Part shown: in pieces, positions 19,280 to 27,055 of the stretch
Layout of the letters: each line of letters opens with the position of its first letter
How positions within the stretch are numbered: position 1 is the first letter of the stretch
From: Enterococcus sp. RIT-PI-f
Lineage (GTDB): Bacteria > Bacillota > Bacilli > Lactobacillales > Enterococcaceae
Length of the DNA: 64,000 bases
Direction of reading: 5' to 3'
Assembly (NCBI RefSeq): GCF_001297065.1
Contig: NZ_LHOX01000010.1
Span: 1 to 64,000, forward strand
The notes under the pieces: generated by a model
Seen by the model: only the letters and a program-made list of their open reading frames with translations
Databases searched by the model: none
Told to the model about the DNA's origin: nothing
Position numbers and translations under genes: made by a program

Positions 19280-20443
19280 ATGACTGAAAAAACATTTAAT
19301 TGTATTGCGACAGCTGCCAGCGGCTTAGAAGCATTAGTAGGGAAAGAATTACGTGATCTAGGCATCGACTGTGAAGTCGAAAACGGCCGTGCGCGATTCA
19401 AAGGGACTTTAGAAACGATCGCGACAGCGAATATATGGCTGCGGACAGCGGATCGGATCAAAATCGTTGTAGGAGAATTTGACGTGTTGACCTTCGATCA
19501 ACTGTTTGAATCGGTCAAAGCGTTGCCATGGGAAGATTTTCTGCCCTTGGACGCCGAATTCCCGGTAGCGGGCAAGTCGATCAAATCAAAATTATTTAGT
19601 GTACCCGATTGTCAAGCGATCACTAAAAAAGCCATTGTCAATCGTTTGCGGGATGTCTACCATCGTCCAGCGAGTGTACCTTTAACTGAAACAGGTGCGT
19701 TCTTCCAATTAGAAGTCGCCTTATTGAAAGACCATGCGATCATTACGTTAGATACCACCGGACCTAGTTTGTTCAAACGTGGCTATCGGTTAGAAAAAGG
19801 GGGCGCGCCGCTGAAAGAAAATATGGCGGCTGCCTTGGTCATGTTGACCAACTGGCACAAAGACAAACCTTTTGTTGATCCGGTTTGCGGATCAGGTACG
19901 TTATGTATCGAGGCAGCATTGATTGGTCACAATATCGCTCCAGGCTTTAATCGGTCTTTTGTTTGTGAAACATGGGATTGGTTCCCAGCCTCCGTCTTTG
20001 AAGACGTGCGTAAAAAAGCAGATGAAGCGGCTGACTATGATATCGTCTTAGATATCACCGGTTCGGATATCAACGGCCGCATGATCGATATCGCGCAACG
20101 AAATGCCGAAGAAATCGGATTAGGCGATTCAATCGTCTTCAAGCAACAAGCAGTCAAAGACTTCAAGACGGAGAAAGAATATGGTGTGATCGTCGCGAAT
20201 CCACCATATGGCGAACGTTTGGGTGAAGAAGAATCAGTCCAACGCTTGTACAAAGAAATGGGTCAAGCATTTCGACCGTTAAAAACTTGGAGCAAATATA
20301 TCCTGACCAGTGATTTGACATTCGAAAGTCATTATGGAGAAAAAGCGACCAAAAAACGGAAATTATATAATGGTGCGATCCGAACAGACTTGTTCCAATA
20401 TTGGGGACAACGTCCACCACGGAAGAAGGAGATGGGTGCATGA
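19280..20443 (+). CDS. THUMP-domain 23S rRNA (guanine-N2) methyltransferase, YpsC/RlmL type
   Basis: A 387-residue RNA methyltransferase. The THUMP domain covers about 45-155. The Rossmann methylase follows with FVDPVCGSGTLCIEAAL (SAM site), DINGRMIDIAQRNA and the catalytic NPPYGER motif typical of N2-guanine enzymes. It matches the YpsC family downstream of rnpB/gpsB in Firmicutes, related to the N-terminal half of E. coli RlmL (G2445). The exact target guanine is inferred. ATG at 19280 has AAGGAG seven bases upstream. The stop overlaps the next start (ATGA). Confidence 0.93.
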   Translation: MTEKTFNCIATAASGLEALVGKELRDLGIDCEVENGRARFKGTLETIATANIWLRTADRIKIVVGEFDVLTFDQLFESVKALPWEDFLPLDAEFPVAGKSIKSKLFSVPDCQAITKKAIVNRLRDVYHRPASVPLTETGAFFQLEVALLKDHAIITLDTTGPSLFKRGYRLEKGGAPLKENMAAALVMLTNWHKDKPFVDPVCGSGTLCIEAALIGHNIAPGFNRSFVCETWDWFPASVFEDVRKKADEAADYDIVLDITGSDINGRMIDIAQRNAEEIGLGDSIVFKQQAVKDFKTEKEYGVIVANPPYGERLGEEESVQRLYKEMGQAFRPLKTWSKYILTSDLTFESHYGEKATKKRKLYNGAIRTDLFQYWGQRPPRKKEMGA

Positions 20444-21939
20444 AAGAACAAGATTTTCTGAAAGAATTGAAAGAAATCAATCTATTGCGTCAAGCCATGG
20501 GCATCTTAGAATGGGACAACCAAACCGGCATGCCTGAAGCAGCCAGTGAATACCGCAGTGAAGTTGACAGCTATCTTTATGGTTTATATTTCGAGAAAAA
20601 AATCGGTGCGCCGATCAAAGAGGCAATTACTTACTTCGGTACGCATCCGGACGAATTATCTGAAGTTGGTCAAGCCGCGTACAAATTGGTCAAAGAAGAA
20701 TACGAATTGCAAAAAGACGTGCCGCAAGAATTGGCGATCGCCGCTTCTGCAGCTACATCTAGAGCCCATACCGCTTGGTTGAAAGCCCGTAAAGAACAAG
20801 ATTTTAATCTTTTTAAAGAGGCATTATCAGAAAACATTCGTTTGACAAAAGAAATGATTCCTTATATGAAAAAGAATGAACGCACAGATTATGATGTCCT
20901 ATTGAATCAATATGAACCCAATATGACTGTTGAAATCCTTGACAATGTCTTCTCGCAAGTCAGAGATGGGATCATGGATATTCGTCGTCAACTTGCCGAA
21001 AAGGGAACAGCGCCAAAAACAACGATCCTTTCTCGCAAAATGACCGAAGCACAACAACGCAGATTTATCACCAAAGTCATTACCGACTTAGGCTATGATT
21101 TTGCGCGCGGTCGTTTGGACAACACGGTCCATCCATTTGCGACAGGTATCAACCATAATGACGTCCGATTGACTACAAGATGGAATGAACATGATTTTTC
21201 GATGGGCTTGTTCGGGGTCATCCACGAAGCCGGTCATGGGATGTATGAACAAAATATCGATGAAAAATATCAAGGCACCCCAGTCCATGAAGGGGCGTCG
21301 ATGGGCATCCATGAATCACAATCTTTATTCAATGAAATCATCATCGGCAGCAATCATGCATTCTGGGAAAAACAATTTCCATTCTTTCAAACATGTGCGG
21401 AAGGCACCTTTGATGATGTGTCGTTTGATGCATTTTATGACGCATTAAAGTATTCCCAAGCGAGCTTAGTTCGGATCGAAGCCGATAGTTTAACCTATGT
21501 TTTGCATATCATCATTCGTTATGAGATTGAAAAAATGCTCTTCAATGGTCAAGTAGCTGTGGAAGATCTACCACAAATTTGGAATGATAAATATGAAGAA
21601 TATTTAGGGATTCGTCCTGAAAATGATTTAGAAGGAATCTTGCAAGATGTGCATTGGTCAGGTGCCAGCTTTGGTTACTTCCCATCGTATGCGTTAGGCT
21701 ATATGTATGCCGCCCAATTGCTGCATGCGATGCAACGTGATGTCGCTGTGGATGAGGTGTTGGCTTCTGACGACTATGCACCGATCCGTCATTGGCTAAC
21801 AGAACATATCCACCAATATGGCGCGTCAAAAAAACCAAATGAACTGATTCTAGATGCCACAGGTGAATTATTGAACCCGCAATATCTATTGGATTATTTA
21901 CGGAAAATATATTTTGCCGTCTACAAAATCAACGAATAA
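20440..21939 (+). CDS. M32 family metallocarboxypeptidase
   Basis: A 499-residue zinc carboxypeptidase related to Thermus/Bacillus carboxypeptidase Taq. The zinc motif HEAGH is at about 262-266, with the downstream ligand Glu in MGIHESQSLFNE, and the DNTVHPF and Y-rich C-terminal motifs of the family. It removes C-terminal residues from peptides in the cytoplasm; no signal peptide. Start ATG at 20440 overlaps the methyltransferase stop and has AGAAGGAG seven bases upstream. N-terminal extension to 20401 would be inside the previous gene and lacks a site. Confidence 0.95.
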   Translation: MKEQDFLKELKEINLLRQAMGILEWDNQTGMPEAASEYRSEVDSYLYGLYFEKKIGAPIKEAITYFGTHPDELSEVGQAAYKLVKEEYELQKDVPQELAIAASAATSRAHTAWLKARKEQDFNLFKEALSENIRLTKEMIPYMKKNERTDYDVLLNQYEPNMTVEILDNVFSQVRDGIMDIRRQLAEKGTAPKTTILSRKMTEAQQRRFITKVITDLGYDFARGRLDNTVHPFATGINHNDVRLTTRWNEHDFSMGLFGVIHEAGHGMYEQNIDEKYQGTPVHEGASMGIHESQSLFNEIIIGSNHAFWEKQFPFFQTCAEGTFDDVSFDAFYDALKYSQASLVRIEADSLTYVLHIIIRYEIEKMLFNGQVAVEDLPQIWNDKYEEYLGIRPENDLEGILQDVHWSGASFGYFPSYALGYMYAAQLLHAMQRDVAVDEVLASDDYAPIRHWLTEHIHQYGASKKPNELILDATGELLNPQYLLDYLRKIYFAVYKINE

Positions 21940-21977
21940 TTGATTGCCAACTATGTGACCTGAAGTGCCTGATTTGT

Positions 21978-22036
21978 GAAAGAAGAGGACTTGCCTTATA
22001 TCGGCGCCGCTTCCCAACAGACAGGCTCTTTCTTTC
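21978..22036 (+). other. Long imperfect hairpin in the M32-HD intergenic region
   Basis: GAAAGAAGAG (21978-21987) can pair with CTCTTTCTTTC (22026-22036) around a GC-containing loop. No T-run follows, so it is not a normal terminator. Confidence 0.35.
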
Positions 22037-22064
22037 GGTCCAATATGAGATAAAGGAGCTAATG

Positions 22065-22730
22065 ATGACAGACAGATACTCACAGGATCAACCCAATCTC
22101 GAACCAGTGATTGATTATGCCAAACTGATCCTTTCAAAAGATTACACCGGACACGGCTTTGACCATGTCCAGCGCGTCGCAAAACTGAGTCAAGCCATTA
22201 TCGATCAGGATCAATTAAGTGTCGATGATTTTGTCGTCCAAAGCGCAGCCTATCTCCATGATACAATAGACGACAAAGTGGTTGCAGATGTAAACCAAGC
22301 TCAACAAGAGGTCAATGACTGTTTGCACACAGCAGGAGCTAGTCGAGAACAGATCGATCATATCTTCCTGATTATTCATCACCTTTCCTTTTCGAAAGAG
22401 TTACTCGAAGGGGCAGATGTGACGACATTGGAAGGGCAAATCGTTCGTGATGCCGACCGTTTAGATGCATTAGGGGCAATCGGAATCATGCGAACTAGTT
22501 ATTTTGGCGGCAGTCATCAGCACCCGTTGCATCTTCCGTCACTTCCGCCGAAAGATTTTGCCAACCATGCTGATTACCGCAAAGGAACTACAGTCATCAA
22601 TCATTTTTACGAAAAATTATTTTTACTGCCGGAAAAGATGCGGACTGATTATGGTCGTAAAGAAGCACTGCGCCGCGTATCTTTTATGGAAGAATTCTTA
22701 AAAGAGTTTTACGCAGAATGGGATCTTTAG
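22065..22730 (+). CDS. HD-domain phosphohydrolase (YedJ-like)
   Basis: A 221-residue HD-superfamily metal-dependent phosphohydrolase. Metal-binding residues appear as GHGFDHVQRV (first His), AAYLHDTIDD (the HD pair) and VRDADRLDALGAIG (final Asp). This matches the YedJ/YpgQ type of nucleotide or pyrophosphate hydrolases; the substrate is unknown. ATG at 22065 has AAAGGAG six bases upstream; the ATG at 22062 is three bases from it and less likely. Confidence 0.9.
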   Translation: MTDRYSQDQPNLEPVIDYAKLILSKDYTGHGFDHVQRVAKLSQAIIDQDQLSVDDFVVQSAAYLHDTIDDKVVADVNQAQQEVNDCLHTAGASREQIDHIFLIIHHLSFSKELLEGADVTTLEGQIVRDADRLDALGAIGIMRTSYFGGSHQHPLHLPSLPPKDFANHADYRKGTTVINHFYEKLFLLPEKMRTDYGRKEALRRVSFMEEFLKEFYAEWDL

Positions 22731-22765
22731 CCATATTTAGAGAATTTTAATCTATAACCCGATTA

Positions 22766-22817
22766 TTTCCATTTTCCTCCTTTCTTCACTATAATAAGAA
22801 GAAAGGAGGGATGGAAA
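22766..22817 (+). promoter_or_regulatory. Promoter inside an SD-sequestering inverted repeat
   Basis: CCTCCTTTCTTC (22776-22787) and GAAGAAAGGAGG (22798-22809) are perfect 12-bp complements; TTTCCAT (22766-22772) / ATGGAAA (22811-22817) extends the stem. The 10-base loop holds a perfect TATAAT (22790-22795). The 3' arm contains the Shine-Dalgarno and reaches the start codon of the next gene. RNA reading in from upstream would hide the ribosome site; RNA begun at this -10 would lack the 5' arm. Confidence 0.65.
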
Positions 22818-23188
22818 TGTATTATCAGCAAGCACTGCAACCGAATGAGTTATTGCCGACACTTTCTGAAACTGGCGAATGTCTATTCGTCATTCGCGCA
22901 ACATTACCTCTGCGGACATATGAGGTTGCGGTCTATCGGTATGATAATCAATACTTCTTGCTCCAAGATGAAGCCTTCTTCGAGCAAATTGATCAAATTG
23001 CCAATATCAAACTTGGTGATGAAGAAGAAATTTTACCTTTTATTGAAGAAGCTTTGGAAGAAAATCATTATATTCTTGTGGAGAAAGCCTTCATACGCTT
23101 AGATTTATCCACATTACAGAAAATGGACGACCTTGAAAACATTGATATTTTGTTTTACGAGTTTATTGATTCATGGGGTGATGAATAA
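22817..23188 (+). CDS. Small acidic hypothetical protein
   Basis: A 123-residue protein, not recognised. It is rich in Glu, Asp and Leu, with no membrane segment or signal peptide; two halves look alpha/beta then helical (EEEILPFIEEALEEN). ATG at 22817 is seven bases from AAAGGAGG; the ATG at 22811 is only one base away. The stop overlaps the next ATG by one base (TAATG), so the two small proteins are probably made together and may interact. Confidence 0.75.
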   Translation: MYYQQALQPNELLPTLSETGECLFVIRATLPLRTYEVAVYRYDNQYFLLQDEAFFEQIDQIANIKLGDEEEILPFIEEALEENHYILVEKAFIRLDLSTLQKMDDLENIDILFYEFIDSWGDE

Positions 23189-23421
23189 TGAATCGCACGG
23201 AATATATCACGATCAAAGATGCAAAACTCAAAGCATTGTTTCAATCTTTAGGAGAAGAAGTTACCAATGTAGCGCTGATCGATGAAGAAAACAACATTGA
23301 TGTGGTGGTTTTGTCGAATAGTGATTGGCAAGATCTTTTGTCGCAAGTGGATGAGGAAGTCAAGGCATCGTTTATTGAAGAGACCACCTCGTTTGATGCA
23401 TTATCAGAAGATGAAACTTAG
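23188..23421 (+). CDS. Small acidic hypothetical protein, coupled to the preceding gene
   Basis: A 77-residue acidic protein. The middle (VALIDEENNIDVVVLSNSDW) loosely recalls the second strand and W-helix of Phd/YefM-type antitoxins, but there is no clear ribbon or helix-turn-helix and the partner does not look like a RelE or Doc toxin. Function unknown. Start ATG at 23188 shares one base with the upstream stop; GGGGTG lies about eight bases upstream. A double-stem terminator ends the pair. Confidence 0.75.
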   Translation: MNRTEYITIKDAKLKALFQSLGEEVTNVALIDEENNIDVVVLSNSDWQDLLSQVDEEVKASFIEETTSFDALSEDET

Positions 23422-23440
23422 CACATAAACTGTTTTACTA

Positions 23441-23515
23441 AAAAACAACTAACCATCGTCACATTCTGGCAGCAGTTGGGCTGTCAGAATCAGGGACTGG
23501 TTAGTTGTTGTTTTG
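23441..23515. terminator. Two-part hairpin terminator between convergent genes
   Basis: ACAACTAACCA (23445-23455) / TGGTTAGTTGT (23498-23508), with an inner TTCTGGCAG/CTGTCAGAA stem; A-run before and T-rich tail after. Confidence 0.75.
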
Positions 23516-23547
23516 TGTCAGGTGATTTTGATTGAGATTGCTGATCG

Positions 23548-23874
23548 TTATTTACTTCGTAAGTGAACCGTTTTGACTTTCAGATATCCTTGATATAGAT
23601 GGATACCAATCAATAATAAACCCATCACCAATGGAATCACTAGCAAATAAGGGGAATAATGGTACGTATCCTGAACTTGTTCGATGGATGATCGAGCGAC
23701 TTCACTCCATGCCAGCTGGATCACTTGCAGACTAAACCCGGTCAGGAAACCAGCAATAATAAATAATCCGAAACCCAAATAAGGAATGTGGGCAGAACGT
23801 TGAAACAACGCAAATGCCACATATAAAATCAGCAATAAGCTGGGCACGCCGAATGAGAAGTAAGGATCTAACAT
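23548..23874 (-). CDS. Small membrane protein
   Basis: A 108-residue protein with three likely transmembrane helices (about 8-26, 31-52 and 78-97). Start ATG at 23874 lies ten bases after AAAGGAGGT; longer versions lack a ribosome site. It diverges from the VanZ-RDD gene and converges on the acidic pair. Family not recognised. Confidence 0.7.
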   Translation of the reverse strand: MLDPYFSFGVPSLLLILYVAFALFQRSAHIPYLGFGLFIIAGFLTGFSLQVIQLAWSEVARSSIEQVQDTYHYSPYLLVIPLVMGLLLIGIHLYQGYLKVKTVHLRSK

Positions 23875-23961
23875 GATATTTTCGACCTCCTTTTCTTTAT
23901 CATACGCCAAAATCTGATTTTTGTGAACTTGCGTGCTATATTCATTACAGAGGAGTGTATC

Positions 23962-25113
23962 ATGTCAGCGTATATTGAACCAATCAAAATCGCATTACTC
24001 GTATTTCCATTTCTCGCGCTTGCGATTTCCACGATCTTTTTTGTTCGCCAATATCGGCGATATGGCCGATTTATCTGGTCAAGAGGAATCATCTTGTATT
24101 CATTTGTCTTTTATTTATTGTGCGCCTATTTTTTGGTGATCTTGCCATTGCCAGCTATTTCTGAAGTGGCACAAATGACGGGACCAAAAATGGAGTGGCA
24201 TTTGGGGGCGTCATGGGTCCATTTCATGCAGCAAACGGTCTTAGATATCCACGACCCAAGCACCTATCTGCCAGCTTTGAAGCAAGGCGTCGTCTTGGAG
24301 CCGCTATTTAATTTGCTGCTGACGGTCCCATTCGGTATTTACTTGCGCTATTACTTTAACTATTCATTCAAAAAAACCTTGTTGTTATCCTTTTGTCTTA
24401 CGTTGTTTTTTGAATTGACACAGTTGACTGGTCTATATTTCATCTACCCACGGCCTTATCGACTCTTTGATGTCAATGATTTATTCGTCAATACTCTTGG
24501 TGGTGTGCTGGGGTGGGGGATTGCACCAATCTTTACTTTCTTGTTGCCATCCAGAGAAGAAATCGATGCCGAATCTTATGCCAAGGATACACGGGTGACA
24601 GTGACACGGCGCTTTTTCGCCTGGGCAATCGATTGGCTGATTTTAAATGTTTTTCAGACCTTCTTGTTGCTGATCGTCACACTGGTATCGCAAAAAAATA
24701 TGCGCGATTTTACTGGTGACTATTGGTTTTTCGCTGTGGAAGTCTGTCTGTATTTCATGCTGATCCCTTATCTAACCAACGGGCAAACCCTTGGGAAAAA
24801 AATGGTACGCATCCGATTGATGCAAGAAGGACGGCAAAGAATCAGTTTTTCTGCATTGTTCCTTCGGTATGGTCTATTCTACTTGATTTATGCCAGTATC
24901 AGTCGAGTCAACCTGCTGTTCGCACCTTTCCTTCAATCAGATTCAGCTCTTTTGCTGATAGTGAGCTTGCTGATGGTCTTGCTGTTTGGCTTGCTGCAAT
25001 TCGGCTTTTACCTCAATTTGATCTGGGGAGCCATCAGAAAAGAGCCGCGCTTCTTTTATGAGAAACGCAGCAAAACCTATACGATAAGTACGGTCCAACC
25101 AAAAGAAGGTTAG
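23962..25113 (+). CDS. VanZ-RDD fusion membrane protein
   Basis: A 383-residue polytopic membrane protein. Residues ~1-200 form a VanZ-like domain, recognisable from ELTQLTGLY and FDVNDLFVNTLGGVLG; VanZ proteins give low-level glycopeptide resistance in some enterococci. Residues ~210-365 form an RDD domain (RRFFAWAIDWLILN, GQTLGKKMVRIRL), found in transporters and envelope proteins. ATG at 23962 follows GAGGAG. The role is unknown, but envelope stress is plausible. Such fusions occur in other Firmicutes. Confidence 0.88.
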   Translation: MSAYIEPIKIALLVFPFLALAISTIFFVRQYRRYGRFIWSRGIILYSFVFYLLCAYFLVILPLPAISEVAQMTGPKMEWHLGASWVHFMQQTVLDIHDPSTYLPALKQGVVLEPLFNLLLTVPFGIYLRYYFNYSFKKTLLLSFCLTLFFELTQLTGLYFIYPRPYRLFDVNDLFVNTLGGVLGWGIAPIFTFLLPSREEIDAESYAKDTRVTVTRRFFAWAIDWLILNVFQTFLLLIVTLVSQKNMRDFTGDYWFFAVEVCLYFMLIPYLTNGQTLGKKMVRIRLMQEGRQRISFSALFLRYGLFYLIYASISRVNLLFAPFLQSDSALLLIVSLLMVLLFGLLQFGFYLNLIWGAIRKEPRFFYEKRSKTYTISTVQPKEG

Positions 25114-25130
25114 GAAAAGCCTGTAGATTA

Positions 25131-25139
25131 TGCTATAAT
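25131..25139 (+). promoter_or_regulatory. Extended -10 promoter of cshB
   Basis: TGCTATAAT: TGn extension plus perfect TATAAT (25134-25139), 33 bases before the start. The -35 is weak. Confidence 0.65.
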
Positions 25140-25171
25140 TCTAAAGATGTTAAAAGAAAGAAGGTGTTTGA

Positions 25172-26518
25172 ATGTCTTTTGAGTCATTTAAATTTCAACC
25201 ATTTATTTACGAAGCACTTGCGGAAAAACAGTTCGCAACACCAACTGAAGTGCAAGCCAAATTGATTCCGGTTATCCAAAAAGGCCGCAGCGTTGTCGGA
25301 CAATCCCAGACGGGAAGCGGTAAAACCCATACATTTTTACTGCCTTTGATGGATCGAATCGATGCCAGCAAAGATGAAGTTCAAGTCGTGATCACGGCAC
25401 CTAGTCGAGAATTAGCCGTTCAAATTTATCAAGCAGCCAAACAAATCGGCGGCTTCCATGATCCAGAGATCAGAGTATCAAATTTTGTCGGCGGCACCGA
25501 TAAAAAACGCCAATTGGCCCGTTTAGGCAATCAACAACCGCATGTGGTTGTTGGAACGCCAGGTCGAATCCTTGATATGATCAACGAGCAAGCTTTATCC
25601 GTGCATACTGCACGAGCCTTTGTCGTGGATGAAGCAGACATGACATTGGACATGGGGTTTTTGGCAGAAGTCGACCAAATCGCCGGCCGCTTGCCAGCCA
25701 AATTGCAAATGCTGGTCTTCTCAGCGACGATTCCTGAGAAACTACGCCCATTTTTGAAGAAATATATGCAAAACCCATTGATTGAAGAAATCAAAGCCAA
25801 AGCCGTTATTTCTGATTCTATTGAAAACTGGCTGATCTCTACCAAAGGGAAGAACAAAAACAAATTGATCCACCAAATTTTGACGACTGGCCACCCGTAT
25901 TTAGCCATTGTCTTCGCGAACACAAAAAGCCGTGTCGATGATATTGCGGATTACCTGAAAGGGCAGGGCTTAAAAGTCGCGAAGATCCATGGGGATATCA
26001 GTCCAAGAGAACGCAAACGGATCATGCGCCAAGTCCATGATTTAGAATTTCAATATGTCGTTGCCACTGATTTGGCGGCCCGCGGGATCGACATTGAAGG
26101 GGTATCCCACGTGATCAATGCGGAGATTCCTGCCGATTTAGATTTCTTTATCCACCGAGTGGGACGGACAGGACGCAACCATTTACCTGGTACGGCGATC
26201 ACATTATATGATCCAGCAGATGAACAAGCGATCCAAGCCATTGAAGATCTGGGTGTGACTTTCCAACCGAAAGAAATCAAAAACGATGAAATCGTCGATA
26301 CCTATGATCGTAACCGACGAACCAAGCGGGAAAAATCTCGTGACGAACTAGATCCTACTTTGATTGGTTTAGTGAAAAAGAAAAAGAAAAATATCAAACC
26401 AGGCTACAAGAAGAAAATTCAATGGGCCGTAGAGAAGAAAAACAAAGAAAAACGCAAGATCGAGCGACGCCAAACAACGCGTACTGCGCGTAAGAACAAG
26501 AAAAATTCGAATAGTTGA
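25172..26518 (+). CDS. cshB: DEAD-box RNA helicase CshB
   Basis: A 448-residue ATP-dependent RNA helicase. Motifs are all present: Q motif, GQSQTGSGKT (I), APSRELAVQ (Ia), TPGR, VDEADM (II, DEAD), SATIP (III), VFANTKSRVD, ATDLAARGID (V) and HRVGRTGR (VI). The last ~70 residues are very basic (KKKKKNIKPGYKKKIQ), suiting RNA binding. This layout matches Bacillus CshB/YqfR, which acts in cold adaptation and ribosome/RNA turnover. ATG at 25172 has GAAGGTG upstream. Confidence 0.94.
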   Translation: MSFESFKFQPFIYEALAEKQFATPTEVQAKLIPVIQKGRSVVGQSQTGSGKTHTFLLPLMDRIDASKDEVQVVITAPSRELAVQIYQAAKQIGGFHDPEIRVSNFVGGTDKKRQLARLGNQQPHVVVGTPGRILDMINEQALSVHTARAFVVDEADMTLDMGFLAEVDQIAGRLPAKLQMLVFSATIPEKLRPFLKKYMQNPLIEEIKAKAVISDSIENWLISTKGKNKNKLIHQILTTGHPYLAIVFANTKSRVDDIADYLKGQGLKVAKIHGDISPRERKRIMRQVHDLEFQYVVATDLAARGIDIEGVSHVINAEIPADLDFFIHRVGRTGRNHLPGTAITLYDPADEQAIQAIEDLGVTFQPKEIKNDEIVDTYDRNRRTKREKSRDELDPTLIGLVKKKKKNIKPGYKKKIQWAVEKKNKEKRKIERRQTTRTARKNKKNSNS

Positions 26519-26529
26519 TCGACTAAAGC

Positions 26530-26570
26530 AACCCTTGGATAAATCATTTCCGAGGGTTATTTTAGTTTTT
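26530..26570. terminator. Shared terminator of cshB and the GNAT gene
   Basis: AACCCTTGG (26530-26538) / CCGAGGGTT (26550-26558) with T-rich tail; it overlaps the GNAT stop at 26557. Confidence 0.7.
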
Positions 26571-26985
26571 TCAGCATGGTCACACAAGGAATCCCATCTT
26601 CCAAAAAAGGTGCAGAATGAATCTGATAGCCGCAAGATAAGTAAAAACCGCTGGCAGTGATTTCAGCTGAAAGGATGGCGCGTTCGGCACCTGCGCGTTG
26701 GCCTCGTTCTTCCAAGAAGGCTAGCAAGCGTTTGCCATATCCTTGTTGTCGATAGGCTGCAGCCACACAAAAACGATCCGGCTGCACTGTCATTGGGTCG
26801 CTTAATTGATAGCGCACGGTGGCGATTGGCTGATCATTGTCGTCCAGCCACAAGTAGTAAGGGCAAGTTTGATCCAATCGGTCAAACTCTAAAGCAGCGG
26901 GAATCTGTTGTTCTTCAACAAAAACCGTGCGTCGCAAGGCATAGACCTGTGCTGTCAACCAGGGACTGCGTCCAAAATAAAGCAT
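26557..26985 (-). CDS. GNAT family N-acetyltransferase (ElaA-like)
   Basis: A 142-residue GNAT protein. The acetyl-CoA loop appears as VAAAYRQQGYGKRLL (Q/R-x-x-G-x-G pattern), with the preceding strand IATVRYQL and the later ASGFYLSCGY motif. The N-terminal ALRRTVFVEEQQIP is typical of ElaA-type enzymes. Substrate unknown. ATG at 26985 has GGAGGG nine bases upstream; the 43-codon extension lacks any site and covers the neighbour's promoter. Confidence 0.9.
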   Translation of the reverse strand: MLYFGRSPWLTAQVYALRRTVFVEEQQIPAALEFDRLDQTCPYYLWLDDNDQPIATVRYQLSDPMTVQPDRFCVAAAYRQQGYGKRLLAFLEERGQRAGAERAILSAEITASGFYLSCGYQIHSAPFLEDGIPCVTMLKKLK

Positions 26986-27007
26986 GTATTTATTCCCTCC
27001 TGATTCA

Positions 27008-27016
27008 TGGTATACT
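27008..27016 (+). promoter_or_regulatory. Extended -10 promoter of the SUMF1-like gene
   Basis: TGGTATACT: TGn plus TATACT (27011-27016), 40 bases before the GTG start, in the space shared with the divergent GNAT gene. Confidence 0.55.
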
Positions 27017-27055
27017 CTAGGTAAAGTAATTGTAGCAGATGAGAGGGGATATGAC

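Noticed and set aside
22817-23421. Classical toxin-antitoxin module
   Set aside because: The larger protein is acidic and unlike RelE, MazF, Doc or HigB; kept only as a weak possibility.
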